Positions 46,642 to 54,253 of a stretch of DNA of 64,000 nucleotides are shown piece after piece. The notes below the pieces were generated by a model. It made no database searches. It was not told where the DNA came from and worked only from the letters and a program-made list of their open reading frames with translations. The position numbers and the translations under genes were made by a program. This DNA comes from a virus: positions 1 through 64,000 of the IMG/VR virus record IMGVR_UViG_3300034073_000569; one strand, 5' to 3'. Every line of letters begins with the position of its first letter. Positions within the stretch are counted from its first letter, which is position 1.

Positions 46642-47199
46642 TTAACAGTTTGTTCCACAAAGACCGTTAGTAATTTTATCTAATCTTTTTTTTGCGTATA
46701 ATAAAAGTTCCATACCAGCTTCAGGGCTATGACAATACTCCACCTTAGCTTTAGCTGCATCTATAAAACTTTTTATTAGTCTTAATTCTACAAGTTTTTC
46801 TTTTATGTCTGCATCTGGTTCACACGCACTCATCTCTAATTCACACAAAAGATTGTAATATCTGTTTACAGTTTGTGTAACACGAAGATGATTATACTCT
46901 ACCTGAACAATACTATTTGGAGACATAGAGTAGTTAATAACATAAATACCATCTGGAAGTGGTTGTGCTGCTTCACTACATCCTGTCTTTTGTAATCCTA
47001 AAGTACAGGCTGTTAGTGTTGTGTTAAACCCAGGTAACATTTCAATATTTACAGGAAGATTAAATCCTGGAGAAGTGATACTTAGAACACCGCAGTCTTG
47101 TCCAACTCCGTCAGCATAAATGCTGGTATCAAATATACGTAAAACCTTAATATTATTAGTATCAGGCAGCTCTAAACTTAGCTGATGTTTGCTTGCCAT
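46642..47199 (-). CDS. Neck/tail protein of unknown function, 185 aa
   Basis: The N-terminal 110 residues are beta-rich (HQLSLELPDTNNIKVLRIFD ... NLPVNIEMLPGFNTTLTACT) and the C-terminal 70 are helical with Cys residues (IKEKLVELRLIKSFIDAAKA ... KRLDKITNGLCGTNC). It is the first gene after the strong terminator at 47.3 kb, so it begins the fibre/neck operon. A connector between the head and fibre network is plausible. I do not recognise a family. Confidence 0.68.
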   Translation of the reverse strand: MASKHQLSLELPDTNNIKVLRIFDTSIYADGVGQDCGVLSITSPGFNLPVNIEMLPGFNTTLTACTLGLQKTGCSEAAQPLPDGIYVINYSMSPNSIVQVEYNHLRVTQTVNRYYNLLCELEMSACEPDADIKEKLVELRLIKSFIDAAKAKVEYCHSPEAGMELLLYAKKRLDKITNGLCGTNC

Positions 47200-47276
47200 T
47201 AGTGTAAACTTTAATAGTTTATATAAATTTAAAGACGAAGGTCCTCAATAATAATATACCAAATTTTTGGGAATTA

Positions 47277-47313
47277 TCCAAAAACAAAAAGGGAGGGACA
47301 TTTGTCCTCTCCC
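47277..47313 (-). terminator. Rho-independent terminator after the head operon
   Basis: Minus-strand GGGAG(A)GGAC-AAAT-GTCCCTCCC forms a 9-bp stem with one bulged A, directly followed by TTTTTGTTTTTGG. It lies about 26 bases after the stop of the 451-residue gene. GTATATTATTATTG at 47258-47245 may start the next unit. Confidence 0.88.
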
Positions 47314-47338
47314 TTAATGTTTAGATATTCTTAATATC

Positions 47339-48694
47339 TTATACAGTCTCTAAAGTTACTGCATTACCAGCCGCACTTGCACTAGATGCAATGAAGTTAG
47401 TAATTGAAGTAGTAGAAGTACCAGCAGGTACGTGAACTACGATCAAATACTGATCATTATCAAATGTGCTTGTTGGGTTGTTGAAACGAGGTACATTGTG
47501 TAAGATCAATACTTGATCATACAAACCAGCCTTGTTTACAGTTGCCAAAGCTGGATCAGCTTCGATCTCACGCATACGTAAGCTATCTACACGAGAGCTA
47601 TCAGGATATGCATTTTGTAAGTAACGACCATCTAAGATCAACTCACGTAATACAGTCTCACCTAAACCAGATGCTTGCTTAGGAGCTTGGATCTCTGCAG
47701 ATACAAATCCGTTTACAGCACAAGGATCACCAGACTCATCTACAAATGAAGTGTAGATAAATAATGGCTCTAATTCATAGAAATCAGTTGGAGTAAAAGT
47801 ACAAGCACCAAACTTAGTTTCAACGTAAGCAGCAGTGATCTCTAAGTGAGAATCTACAGCAGCTACATCATTAGCAGCAGTTACAGGAGAGTAAGTACCA
47901 GTTGCTACTTCAGAGTAGATCTTAGCATTACCATCTGTAGAAGCTACAGCATTTTTAGTAAGAACTACATTTGCATAGCCAGAACCAGCTGAATCAGCAG
48001 CACCAACAGAAACTACTTGAGAACCACCAGCTAAAGAAGCATGAACCACTTTTTCACCTGCTTGGAAAGCAGCTGCATCAGCGTTAGCTACAACGATAGT
48101 TGCAGAACCAGCTGTTGGGTTAATAGCTACTGAAGCAGTAGTTAAATTCCACACCTTAGCTTGAACAAAGTCTTTCAACAATGGAGCCTCGTTAATTTGA
48201 TCTTTCCACTTAAGTAAGATCACGTTTTGGTCTACTGTGTTAGTAGTACCTGCAACAGCATCACAACCACTGTGAGCGTCTAATGTCTTGTACAACTGGT
48301 GGTTTAAAAAACGCAACGCAGGTGAACCTTTAACATCTAAACGTAGACGGTAAGTAGTGTCACTGTTAATTGTAGCTGCAGAAGGATCTACAGATACGAT
48401 TTGATTTTGAGCAACATCAGATGTTACTTTGATCAAACGGCTGATGTACTTAGGGTTGATCACTTTAGACTTAACTGACTCTTTGTAACCACCGTGAACA
48501 GGGCCAATTTTGTCAGCAGCAAAGTAAGAACCTTGAGCCAAAATAAAAGGAGCAGCTTGAGCAGTAACAGCTTGGTACGTCTTAGCATCAAAGAAGCCAA
48601 TTTGACCAGCAGTTAAAGCATCAGTACCACCAGAGCTAGCTAAAGTTGTGCTAGCAGGCAAGAATGACTTGCGGAATGCATTAGGAAAATACAT
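47339..48694 (-). CDS. Abundant virion structural protein, 451 aa
   Basis: A beta-rich protein starting MYFPNAFRKSFLPASTTLAS, with an inserted Ala/Val/Gly-rich domain (ATIVVANADAAAFQAGEKVV ... SLAGGSQVVSVGAADSAGSG) and a compact C-terminal part (VLILHNVPRFNNPTSTFDND). Codons are richer in C-ending Asn, Tyr, Phe and Ile than in the fibre genes, as in the major capsid gene, and the 5' leader (AACCCTTAAATTAAAGCC) resembles that of the capsid gene. These point to high expression, so an auxiliary capsid or head-fibre protein, or a major neck protein, is likely. The family is not recognised with certainty. Confidence 0.8.
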   Translation of the reverse strand: MYFPNAFRKSFLPASTTLASSGGTDALTAGQIGFFDAKTYQAVTAQAAPFILAQGSYFAADKIGPVHGGYKESVKSKVINPKYISRLIKVTSDVAQNQIVSVDPSAATINSDTTYRLRLDVKGSPALRFLNHQLYKTLDAHSGCDAVAGTTNTVDQNVILLKWKDQINEAPLLKDFVQAKVWNLTTASVAINPTAGSATIVVANADAAAFQAGEKVVHASLAGGSQVVSVGAADSAGSGYANVVLTKNAVASTDGNAKIYSEVATGTYSPVTAANDVAAVDSHLEITAAYVETKFGACTFTPTDFYELEPLFIYTSFVDESGDPCAVNGFVSAEIQAPKQASGLGETVLRELILDGRYLQNAYPDSSRVDSLRMREIEADPALATVNKAGLYDQVLILHNVPRFNNPTSTFDNDQYLIVVHVPAGTSTTSITNFIASSASAAGNAVTLETV

Positions 48695-48720
48695 AGGGCT
48701 TTAATTTAAGGGTTATAAAT
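48695..48720 (-). promoter_or_regulatory. Leader shared with the capsid gene
   Basis: Minus-strand ATTTATAACCCTTAAATTAA then AGCCCT precedes ATG 48694. The capsid gene has the same core AACCCTTAAATT-AAAGCC at the same distance from its ATG. Confidence 0.5.
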
Positions 48721-48733
48721 AAAAAAAATAAAT

Positions 48734-49147
48734 TTAACTTAAAAACATTAACTTATACTTAGTTGAAGATATTAAACTTTTTACCTCATCAAGTTGGTTT
48801 GTAACTTCTGAAAAAGGCATAAGCTTTTGTAACTCAGTAACTTCTGTATATAGTTCTTTTATATGCGAAAGAGCTTCTTGTACAGATCCACATTTGTATG
48901 GTGTCACTGTAGGATACTCTAACAACTTCTCACGAGCACCTTGATATTGTTCTGCAACAGAATCAAGTAGTCCTGGCATACCTTCATAAAACTCACCTAG
49001 AGCTTTATGTATTGATAATGAACCTGGTCCTGTAATCTTTAGATGTAACTGATGCATACTCACTGTAAAAGATTGTGCATGAGCGATCATAGCTGCTGTT
49101 TCAGTACATGGGCCCATTGGTCCTGGTCTTTGTAACTTCTGTATCAT
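48734..49147 (-). CDS. Dps/ferritin-like four-helix protein, 137 aa
   Basis: The segment HAQSFTVSMHQLHLKITGPG ... SIHKALGEFYEGMPGLLDSV ... AEQYQGAREKLLEY matches the pattern of a phage family with a Dps-like fold (LHLxT-x-x-x-HKALGEFYD-x-x-x-LxD-x-AExYQG). In Dps proteins the corresponding His and acidic residues (here H40, E55, E68-type positions, approximate) bind iron. The protein starts at the last base of the previous gene's stop (TAATG overlap). In the virion operon it might be packed with DNA, protect it, or be structural. The fold is inferred by pattern; metal binding is not shown. Confidence 0.7.
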   Translation of the reverse strand: MIQKLQRPGPMGPCTETAAMIAHAQSFTVSMHQLHLKITGPGSLSIHKALGEFYEGMPGLLDSVAEQYQGAREKLLEYPTVTPYKCGSVQEALSHIKELYTEVTELQKLMPFSEVTNQLDEVKSLISSTKYKLMFLS

Positions 49148-49851
49148 TAACTATTTCTTTGTGCGTTTTGTACTTCTCTCTGATACTGATTCATAGACTC
49201 TATATCACCAGCTAAGATTGCAGCAGCTTCATCAGCTATAATCTCACAGATATCATCTTTTAACTCACACTCTACAGCAGTAGTAAAGGTTTGTCCAGTT
49301 GCAATATTAGTACAACCTAAAATCTGAATATCTTTTGGTTTTCTATAATATACTAATTTAGAATCATGTACAGTAAATAAACCATTTGTATAGATTCTAA
49401 TCTTATCTCCAAGTATTGTACAAAAAGTCTCAGCCCATTCAAAGGAAGGTGACTTAAAACTATCTGCTAAAAGAATATCTACGTTTGCTTCTTCTGCTTG
49501 ATAGATAGTACTTAAAGCTCTTTTTGGACAACAATCATTCTTTACATTAGCACTAACTCTTACAAAGTGTAAGTAGTTAGCTGGAATAGCATCAGTTTCA
49601 AAGTACTTTGGCTTTTCTAAACCACGTAATTCTATTTCACTAAGTAGTATCTGAAGATCATCAACCACTGTAACACTCTGTTCAGAAGATTCTTTAAGGG
49701 CATTTAATCCGTGTAAACGTCTACGTACCCACTCAATTTGAGCCTTATTGAAAGCCTCTTGGATCATCCAACACTCAATGTTGTCATAATCAAAAGAGCC
49801 AAGCTTATTAAGCCTCTGCTTGATTTTTATCTGTAACAGGTTGTTGTTCAT
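49147..49851 (-). CDS. Head-tail connector/ring-type protein, 234 aa
   Basis: The N-terminus is helical (YDNIECWMIQEAFNKAQIEW ... VRRRLHG), the middle is beta-rich (LGDKIRIYTNGLFTVHDSKL ... VYYRKPKDIQ), and the C-terminus is a helix, DICEIIADEAAAILAGDIES. The last helix, with the pattern I-x-D-x-AA-x-I-LAGDIES, is shared by ring or adaptor proteins in crAss-like phages, where several stacked rings lie below the portal. It begins 54 bases after the 338-residue gene's stop with a hairpin between. Confidence 0.72.
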   Translation of the reverse strand: MNNNLLQIKIKQRLNKLGSFDYDNIECWMIQEAFNKAQIEWVRRRLHGLNALKESSEQSVTVVDDLQILLSEIELRGLEKPKYFETDAIPANYLHFVRVSANVKNDCCPKRALSTIYQAEEANVDILLADSFKSPSFEWAETFCTILGDKIRIYTNGLFTVHDSKLVYYRKPKDIQILGCTNIATGQTFTTAVECELKDDICEIIADEAAAILAGDIESMNQYQREVQNAQRNS

Positions 49852-49862
49852 ATTTTATAAAG

Positions 49863-49897
49863 ACCTGGGTGCTGTTCTCACGGGAAGCAACCCAGGT
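49863..49897 (-). terminator. Hairpin between head genes
   Basis: ACCTGGGT / ACCCAGGT is a perfect 8-bp inverted repeat with an inner GCT/AGC. There is no long T-run after it on the minus strand (CTTTATAAAA), so attenuation or mRNA end protection is possible. On the plus strand TTTTTT follows. Confidence 0.5.
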
Positions 49898-49905
49898 ACT
49901 GTTTT

Positions 49906-50922
49906 TTACTGGTTCCAGTATTTCTCAACTTTCTTAGTTAAGTCTACCAAGATCTCTTCATTTAGAGGGTTCTTTAGGTATTCTGCACAATCGGAAGGAG
50001 TACGTCCTAACATTGTTGTAGTTTCCATGTGGTAGATAAATCCATCAGCTTTAGTTGCAATAAACTTGTAATATGTACAGTCTTTTACAATAGCTCTGAT
50101 TTTTAATGTTTCCATATCTAAAGTGGCAACATCTAAGAATCTTTCAGCTGTTTTACGCTTATCTTTTTCTACAAGATCACCGTTAATATATTTATCCATG
50201 TTGTCATAGACAATATCATTTGGTGTAGATTTCTTATACTGAGCACTGTTAGCATCTAACACTTTTGCTACATATAGAAGTTTATTCTGATTCTTGTTAA
50301 ATAACTTTTCAAGTTCAGCCAATGCCTTATTACGCATTTTCTTAACTTCAGTATTTACAGATGCAGTTTCTTCTAACTTATCTAAGTAAAATTTAGGAGG
50401 AACTGGCATTCTACGAGCTTCTTCTAAACTTTTAGCAACGATTGAGAAACCACCTGCTTCAATTGCATATAATCTAATTAAATCATATGGATCTTTATCA
50501 GGCTCTAAGTAACTTGGTTCGTTACCACATCTAATTTTGATCTTATCCCAGAAAGCTGAATTATCAGGTTTCAGTAATTTAATCTTATTCCAGAACTGCT
50601 CATCTGTAGGTTCTACTACGTTTGCTGCTAATTCTTTCTCTAACTGAGCTACAACTACACGAATCTGCTTAATCTTAGCTTCTTGTTCTTCTGCAGGTAG
50701 CCCTTTAACATCTGGAGAAAACTCATTTAATCCAGTAATGTATCTTACAATACCGTTAATCTCTAGACAAGCTAATTGTTCCTCGTGGAACGCTCCGTCA
50801 AAAAGACTTAACCCATACTTCTGTAATCCCATATTGTCTACATTAGCATCAAAGAATGGTCTAATGGCAATAGTAGATTTCTTGTTTTGTGGATACTTTT
50901 CCACGATTGTTACTCCGCTCAT
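49906..50922 (-). CDS. Capsid-module protein, candidate auxiliary capsid protein, 338 aa
   Basis: A helical, charged protein placed directly after the major capsid gene. It contains KNQNKLLYVAKVLDANSAQY and FLDVATLDMETLKIRAIVKD ... YKFIATKADGFIYHMETTTM, with a C-terminal helix DLTKKVEKYWNQ. In crAss-like phages the gene after the capsid gene encodes a head-associated protein, so auxiliary capsid or scaffold are options. Its leader (AAAACCAAACAAACC) matches that of the scaffold-like gene. The mRNA carries a structured segment just before it. No catalytic motif. Confidence 0.68.
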   Translation of the reverse strand: MSGVTIVEKYPQNKKSTIAIRPFFDANVDNMGLQKYGLSLFDGAFHEEQLACLEINGIVRYITGLNEFSPDVKGLPAEEQEAKIKQIRVVVAQLEKELAANVVEPTDEQFWNKIKLLKPDNSAFWDKIKIRCGNEPSYLEPDKDPYDLIRLYAIEAGGFSIVAKSLEEARRMPVPPKFYLDKLEETASVNTEVKKMRNKALAELEKLFNKNQNKLLYVAKVLDANSAQYKKSTPNDIVYDNMDKYINGDLVEKDKRKTAERFLDVATLDMETLKIRAIVKDCTYYKFIATKADGFIYHMETTTMLGRTPSDCAEYLKNPLNEEILVDLTKKVEKYWNQ

Positions 50923-50943
50923 GTTTGGTTTGTTTGGTTTTTA
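50923..50943 (-). promoter_or_regulatory. Translation leader AAACCAAACAAACC
   Basis: Minus-strand TAAAAACCAAACAAACC precedes ATG 50922 with the CCAAAC unit repeated. The same TAAAAACCAAACA core lies before ATG 54138 and ATG 46619. Confidence 0.55.
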
Positions 50944-50951
50944 CTATAACT

Positions 50952-51131
50952 GGTCACAATATATGACCTTTTATATTTAGAACCTATTAGAAGTTGCGAA
51001 CTTCCCATGTGATCAGTCATGGTACGCGTACAATAGGTGACCTGGGGATACTATCCACAGGGTGGTAAAATGACTCAGACTAGTGAGGGTGTTTTAGCCA
51101 GTTAGACTGGTGTCCGCTATCCTTTCTGAGT
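50952..51131 (-). ncRNA. Structured RNA between capsid gene and next gene
   Basis: A GC-richer island in which almost all bases can pair (plus-strand coordinates). Hairpin A: GGTCA 50952-50956 with TGACC 50964-50968. Junction stem ACCTATT 50982-50988 with AATAGGT 51032-51038, enclosing GAAGTT-GCG-AACTTC 50990-51004 and CCATG-8-CATGG 51005-51022, and possibly GTAC-GC-GTAC 51022-51031. Hairpin CCTG-G-GGAT-ACT-ATCC-A-CAGG 51041-51061. Long stem ACTCAGA 51073-51079 with TCTGAGT 51125-51131, enclosing CCAGT-TAG-ACTGG 51098-51110. No open reading frame with a plausible start fills it. It could be a stable 3' fragment of the capsid mRNA, a regulatory element, or a packaging RNA. The structure is hand-folded; no family was recognised. 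Confidence 0.55.
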
Positions 51132-51152
51132 ACTGTTACTTTTATATCTTTT

Positions 51153-51176
51153 GGCAGGGGATTTTAACCCCCTGCC
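51153..51176 (-). terminator. Strong GC hairpin directly after the capsid gene
   Basis: GGCAGGGG / CCCCTGCC is a perfect 8-bp stem with an 8-base loop, 14 bases after the capsid stop. It lacks a T-run on the minus strand (AAAAGAT follows), so it may act as an RNA 3'-end stabiliser or Bacteroidota-type terminator. Confidence 0.6.
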
Positions 51177-51189
51177 TCAGATACTATTT

Positions 51190-52809
51190 TTAGAATGATC
51201 CTCCAGTAACTGGGTTTCTCATAACAATCTTCAACACCTTAGTTGGGTCTTTTACCCAGATTGCTGGCATTGTTTGTGTCATGAATACACGGTAACCGTT
51301 GAACTGTCCAGAAGACTGGAAGCCTTGAGTACGACCCATGTAGTCCATTGTACCGTTTTGGTAGAACCACTTCAATTGATTATCCCAAGATAACTTCAAC
51401 AAGAAGATGTTGTCGTTAGTGTTCTCAGTAATATCAAAGATAATGAAATTGTAAGAAGATAATGGGAAACCATCAATGATTGGGTTCTCAATATCATTAG
51501 TGTGGATGTTATCAAACGCTGGGTTCAATACAAACTTAACGTTAGCCAAGAAAGGAATAACGTATTGAGTGTATGCAAAACCAAAGTTTAAGTCCATACC
51601 TTTACCAGTGATAGCTCCTACCTCTGATGCATTAATTACTAAGCCAGAGTTGATAGCTTCACGCTTGATAGCTTCGTTAACAAGCTTCATACCACCAAGG
51701 CCAGTTTGTACAACTAACTCACGCTTAGGATCTGGACCTTGGAATTCAACCTTACCATTAAAGAAGTTGAAGATCTCAGATTTAAACAAGTCTAAGTTGA
51801 ATGAACCTTTGTTGTAAATACGCTTGTAAGAGTTATCTAACTGCTTCCAAAGACCTACAGATAAACGAATATCATCTGGACCATCTTGCTTAACCTTACC
51901 ACCTTGACCCCACATTAAGTAAGTTTCAATGTCGTTAGCAATCTTAGTCAAATGAGCTGCTTCCATAGAAGTTAAGAATGTACGAGTAAGCTGTCCTGAT
52001 TCGTAAGCTTTCTTTACATAATCTTTACCCATTTTAGAAGCCATAGTTTCTAAAGAAGATACAGAAGGATCAACGTTCTTATCGAAGTTTCTCCACATTT
52101 CAATTACAGGAACTGTACCGTCTGCTTTCATTCCACCTTTCATCATTAAGTCAGCACGAGAGCTAACAGAATAGTGAACGTGAGCTTCAGCACCACCTAC
52201 ATAGTTGTAGAATTCACGGAAACCTGCATTGATGTTACCGATATCAGAGAAACGCTCACCGTATTCACCACGAGCAGATCCTTTACGGAACACCTTAGTA
52301 CCCACCTTTAAGTACTTGTTATCCAAATACTTAGCATTGTCGTTGTTTACCAACTGAACAGTATAGATGAAACCGTCACCTGCTGGGATAATATCGTCAG
52401 CTGTGATGTACATCTCAACACCGTTGTACTTGTCATAAGTGATGATATCACCATGACCAAAAGAACGCTTATTCAATTTAATCTTGAAAGACTGACCATC
52501 AATACCTTTAGTGGCATTTGCTGATTCAATATCTTCTGTAATGTATGGAAGATCCTGCGTTACTGGAATCTGCCACTTGTACTCACCACGTGCGTTATCT
52601 ACTGAGATAACGTTCTTACCGCCAAAGCTAGACATCTGGTACAAAGGCATTTCTACCTTTTGAGCCATAGCCCATAAATCTACAGGACCTAAGTCTGTAG
52701 GTTCTGCTGACTTTAGCAAGTTTGAAAGGTGGTAGCTGTCTACGTGCGAGCTAGTCTGATAGCTGGTATCTCGTAGAAATATACCATTGTTCAAAACTGG
52801 AGTTGCCAT
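51190..52809 (-). CDS. Major capsid protein (HK97 fold), 539 aa
   Basis: The sequence (MATPVLNNGIFLRDTSYQTS ... GPVDLWAMAQKVEMPLYQMS ... ARGEYKWQIPVTQDLPYITE ... SVSSRADLMMKGG) matches the crAss-like major capsid family as I know it, slightly longer than the usual 490-500 residues. The N-terminal region, E-loop-type segment and long middle domain (TSMEAAHLTKIANDIETYLM) agree with HK97. Codon usage is C-rich (AAC, TAC, TTC, ATC, CGT), unlike the fibres, as expected for the most expressed gene. It follows the scaffold-like gene and is followed by a stable hairpin and structured RNA. Start ATG 52809 has a leader shared with the 451-residue gene. Confidence 0.92.
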   Translation of the reverse strand: MATPVLNNGIFLRDTSYQTSSHVDSYHLSNLLKSAEPTDLGPVDLWAMAQKVEMPLYQMSSFGGKNVISVDNARGEYKWQIPVTQDLPYITEDIESANATKGIDGQSFKIKLNKRSFGHGDIITYDKYNGVEMYITADDIIPAGDGFIYTVQLVNNDNAKYLDNKYLKVGTKVFRKGSARGEYGERFSDIGNINAGFREFYNYVGGAEAHVHYSVSSRADLMMKGGMKADGTVPVIEMWRNFDKNVDPSVSSLETMASKMGKDYVKKAYESGQLTRTFLTSMEAAHLTKIANDIETYLMWGQGGKVKQDGPDDIRLSVGLWKQLDNSYKRIYNKGSFNLDLFKSEIFNFFNGKVEFQGPDPKRELVVQTGLGGMKLVNEAIKREAINSGLVINASEVGAITGKGMDLNFGFAYTQYVIPFLANVKFVLNPAFDNIHTNDIENPIIDGFPLSSYNFIIFDITENTNDNIFLLKLSWDNQLKWFYQNGTMDYMGRTQGFQSSGQFNGYRVFMTQTMPAIWVKDPTKVLKIVMRNPVTGGSF

Positions 52810-52840
52810 GAGGCTTTTAAATTTAAGGGTTAATAAATAA
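52810..52840 (-). promoter_or_regulatory. Leader of the capsid gene
   Basis: Minus-strand TTATTTATTAACCCTTAAAT then TTAAAAGCCTC directly before ATG 52809. It shares AACCCTTAAATT-AAAGCC with the leader at 48695-48720 and has no Shine-Dalgarno motif. Confidence 0.5.
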
Positions 52841-52851
52841 TTTAAGTAAAA

Positions 52852-54138
52852 TTAGCGTTTAAATATGTTTGTAGGTCTAGCAATCTTTCTAGTCCTAGTT
52901 TCATCTTCATCCTGATAAGTAGAGACGTTTTTACGAGCTTGCTCTGTCTTTAACTGTCTCACTGTTTGTTCTACCGCTTGGTTCTTTCCTTGTTTTACCA
53001 AGTTCTGACGGTATTCTTCAGGATTAGATAATAACCATAATGCTTCAGCAATCAATGGGTAGTTAGGTTCTACAAACTGATACTTCTCTAAAAGATGACC
53101 CAACTGGTTAGTTGGTCGTCCACTAATAGAAGGATAGTTAGGTTGAACTAATCCACTATATAACTGAGCCTGAGTCTTTTTATCCAACTTAAGTCCGTTA
53201 ATCTCTGCTGGTCTCAAAGCTTCAAATACATTTTTCATGTATGCTTCAGCAGCTTGTTCTTGTTGCTGCTTTCTGCTTTCTTGCTCTGCAATCTGAGATT
53301 GTACAATCTCTTCTTGCATCTGATCCAACTTTGGTTTAAACTGCTTGGCTTTCTTTTCTAGTACACCTAGATCTTTCCAAGTAGTAAGTTCTTCTTCAAT
53401 CTCCTCTTCTGTACCAAAACCAGTAGCTTGTAAATAAGACTTTACAATACCTTCTTGGTCGTTCTCATTAGTAGGATCTAACTGACGAACCTGTTCAACC
53501 TGAGCTAGAGCTTGGAAAAGACCTTTTAAATCTTGTCCTCCATCTGCTACGTACTTAGCTGCATATTGCAACTCTTCTGGTAATGACTCAAAAAACTCTT
53601 GAGGAGTCTTTGCAGCAACTTCTTGTTTTAAGTTATCAATGTTGGCTTGCCATAGCTCCTCAACATCTTTCTCTCCAAGACCACCTAAGTAATCTTCTAA
53701 AGACTGCTTACTCTCATCATAATCATCAAAGGCAAACATTTCCTTTGACTCAATACGTTTTTTAAGAAACTCTACTAAGCCAGACTTTTCTGTCTTAGGT
53801 CTTCCACCTTTAGATTTAGCAGATTGATCATCATCATCATCTTGATCACCATCATCATCCACATTCACAAGGTTGTCAATAAAGTCTTTAGCTGCAGCTG
53901 GATCTTTATCCTTTTTATCATCTGCACCATCTGGATCTTTATCATCCGTGTCATTATCATCCTCATCTAAAAAGCTTGTGTCAAACTTTCCTTGACTAAA
54001 GATGTTGGGTTTTGGATCTTTTTTATCTTCAGTTGTAGGAGTTACAATGCTATCTGCACCGGGTGCTCCTAACCAACTATCAATATCAAGATCTACTTGC
54101 TGCACAGAAGTCTGTACATTGTTTTGATTATCAGTCAT
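52852..54138 (-). CDS. Acidic scaffold-like head protein, 428 aa
   Basis: The N-terminal 120 residues are extremely acidic and low-complexity (DDDGDQDDDDDQSAKSKGG), then follow helical, Gln/Glu-rich stretches (QIAEQESRKQQQEQAAEAYM) and a short basic tail (RKIARPTNIFKR). Position between portal and major capsid protein, high charge and helicity are those of phage scaffolding proteins, whose basic C-terminus binds the capsid protein. The 115-base gap before it has a promoter-like element and the CCAAACAAA leader. Scaffold function is inferred. Confidence 0.72.
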   Translation of the reverse strand: MTDNQNNVQTSVQQVDLDIDSWLGAPGADSIVTPTTEDKKDPKPNIFSQGKFDTSFLDEDDNDTDDKDPDGADDKKDKDPAAAKDFIDNLVNVDDDGDQDDDDDQSAKSKGGRPKTEKSGLVEFLKKRIESKEMFAFDDYDESKQSLEDYLGGLGEKDVEELWQANIDNLKQEVAAKTPQEFFESLPEELQYAAKYVADGGQDLKGLFQALAQVEQVRQLDPTNENDQEGIVKSYLQATGFGTEEEIEEELTTWKDLGVLEKKAKQFKPKLDQMQEEIVQSQIAEQESRKQQQEQAAEAYMKNVFEALRPAEINGLKLDKKTQAQLYSGLVQPNYPSISGRPTNQLGHLLEKYQFVEPNYPLIAEALWLLSNPEEYRQNLVKQGKNQAVEQTVRQLKTEQARKNVSTYQDEDETRTRKIARPTNIFKR

Positions 54139-54153
54139 TTTGTTTGGTTTTTA
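54139..54153 (-). promoter_or_regulatory. Translation leader TAAAAACCAAACAAA
   Basis: The 15 bases directly before ATG 54138 match the leaders at 50923-50943 and 46620-46634. Confidence 0.55.
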
Positions 54154-54160
54154 TGTGTAT

Positions 54161-54181
54161 CTCTACATAATCAATATACAA
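54161..54181 (-). promoter_or_regulatory. Possible promoter before the scaffold-like gene
   Basis: Minus-strand TTGTATATTGATTATGTAGA shares TGTATATT...TGTAGA with the element at 27029-27049. A promoter for the head genes is possible; spacing to a -33 box is unclear. Confidence 0.35.
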
Positions 54182-54253
54182 CTTAAATCTTAAAAATTTA
54201 CTTTTCCTGTAATTTTTTTATCTAAGGTGTGGATAATAGAGCTATAATTATTC

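Noticed and set aside
51046-51124. Possible tRNA in the capsid downstream gap from GGATA/TATCC pairing
   Set aside because: No T-loop sequence, no 7-bp acceptor, no anticodon arm of right geometry.
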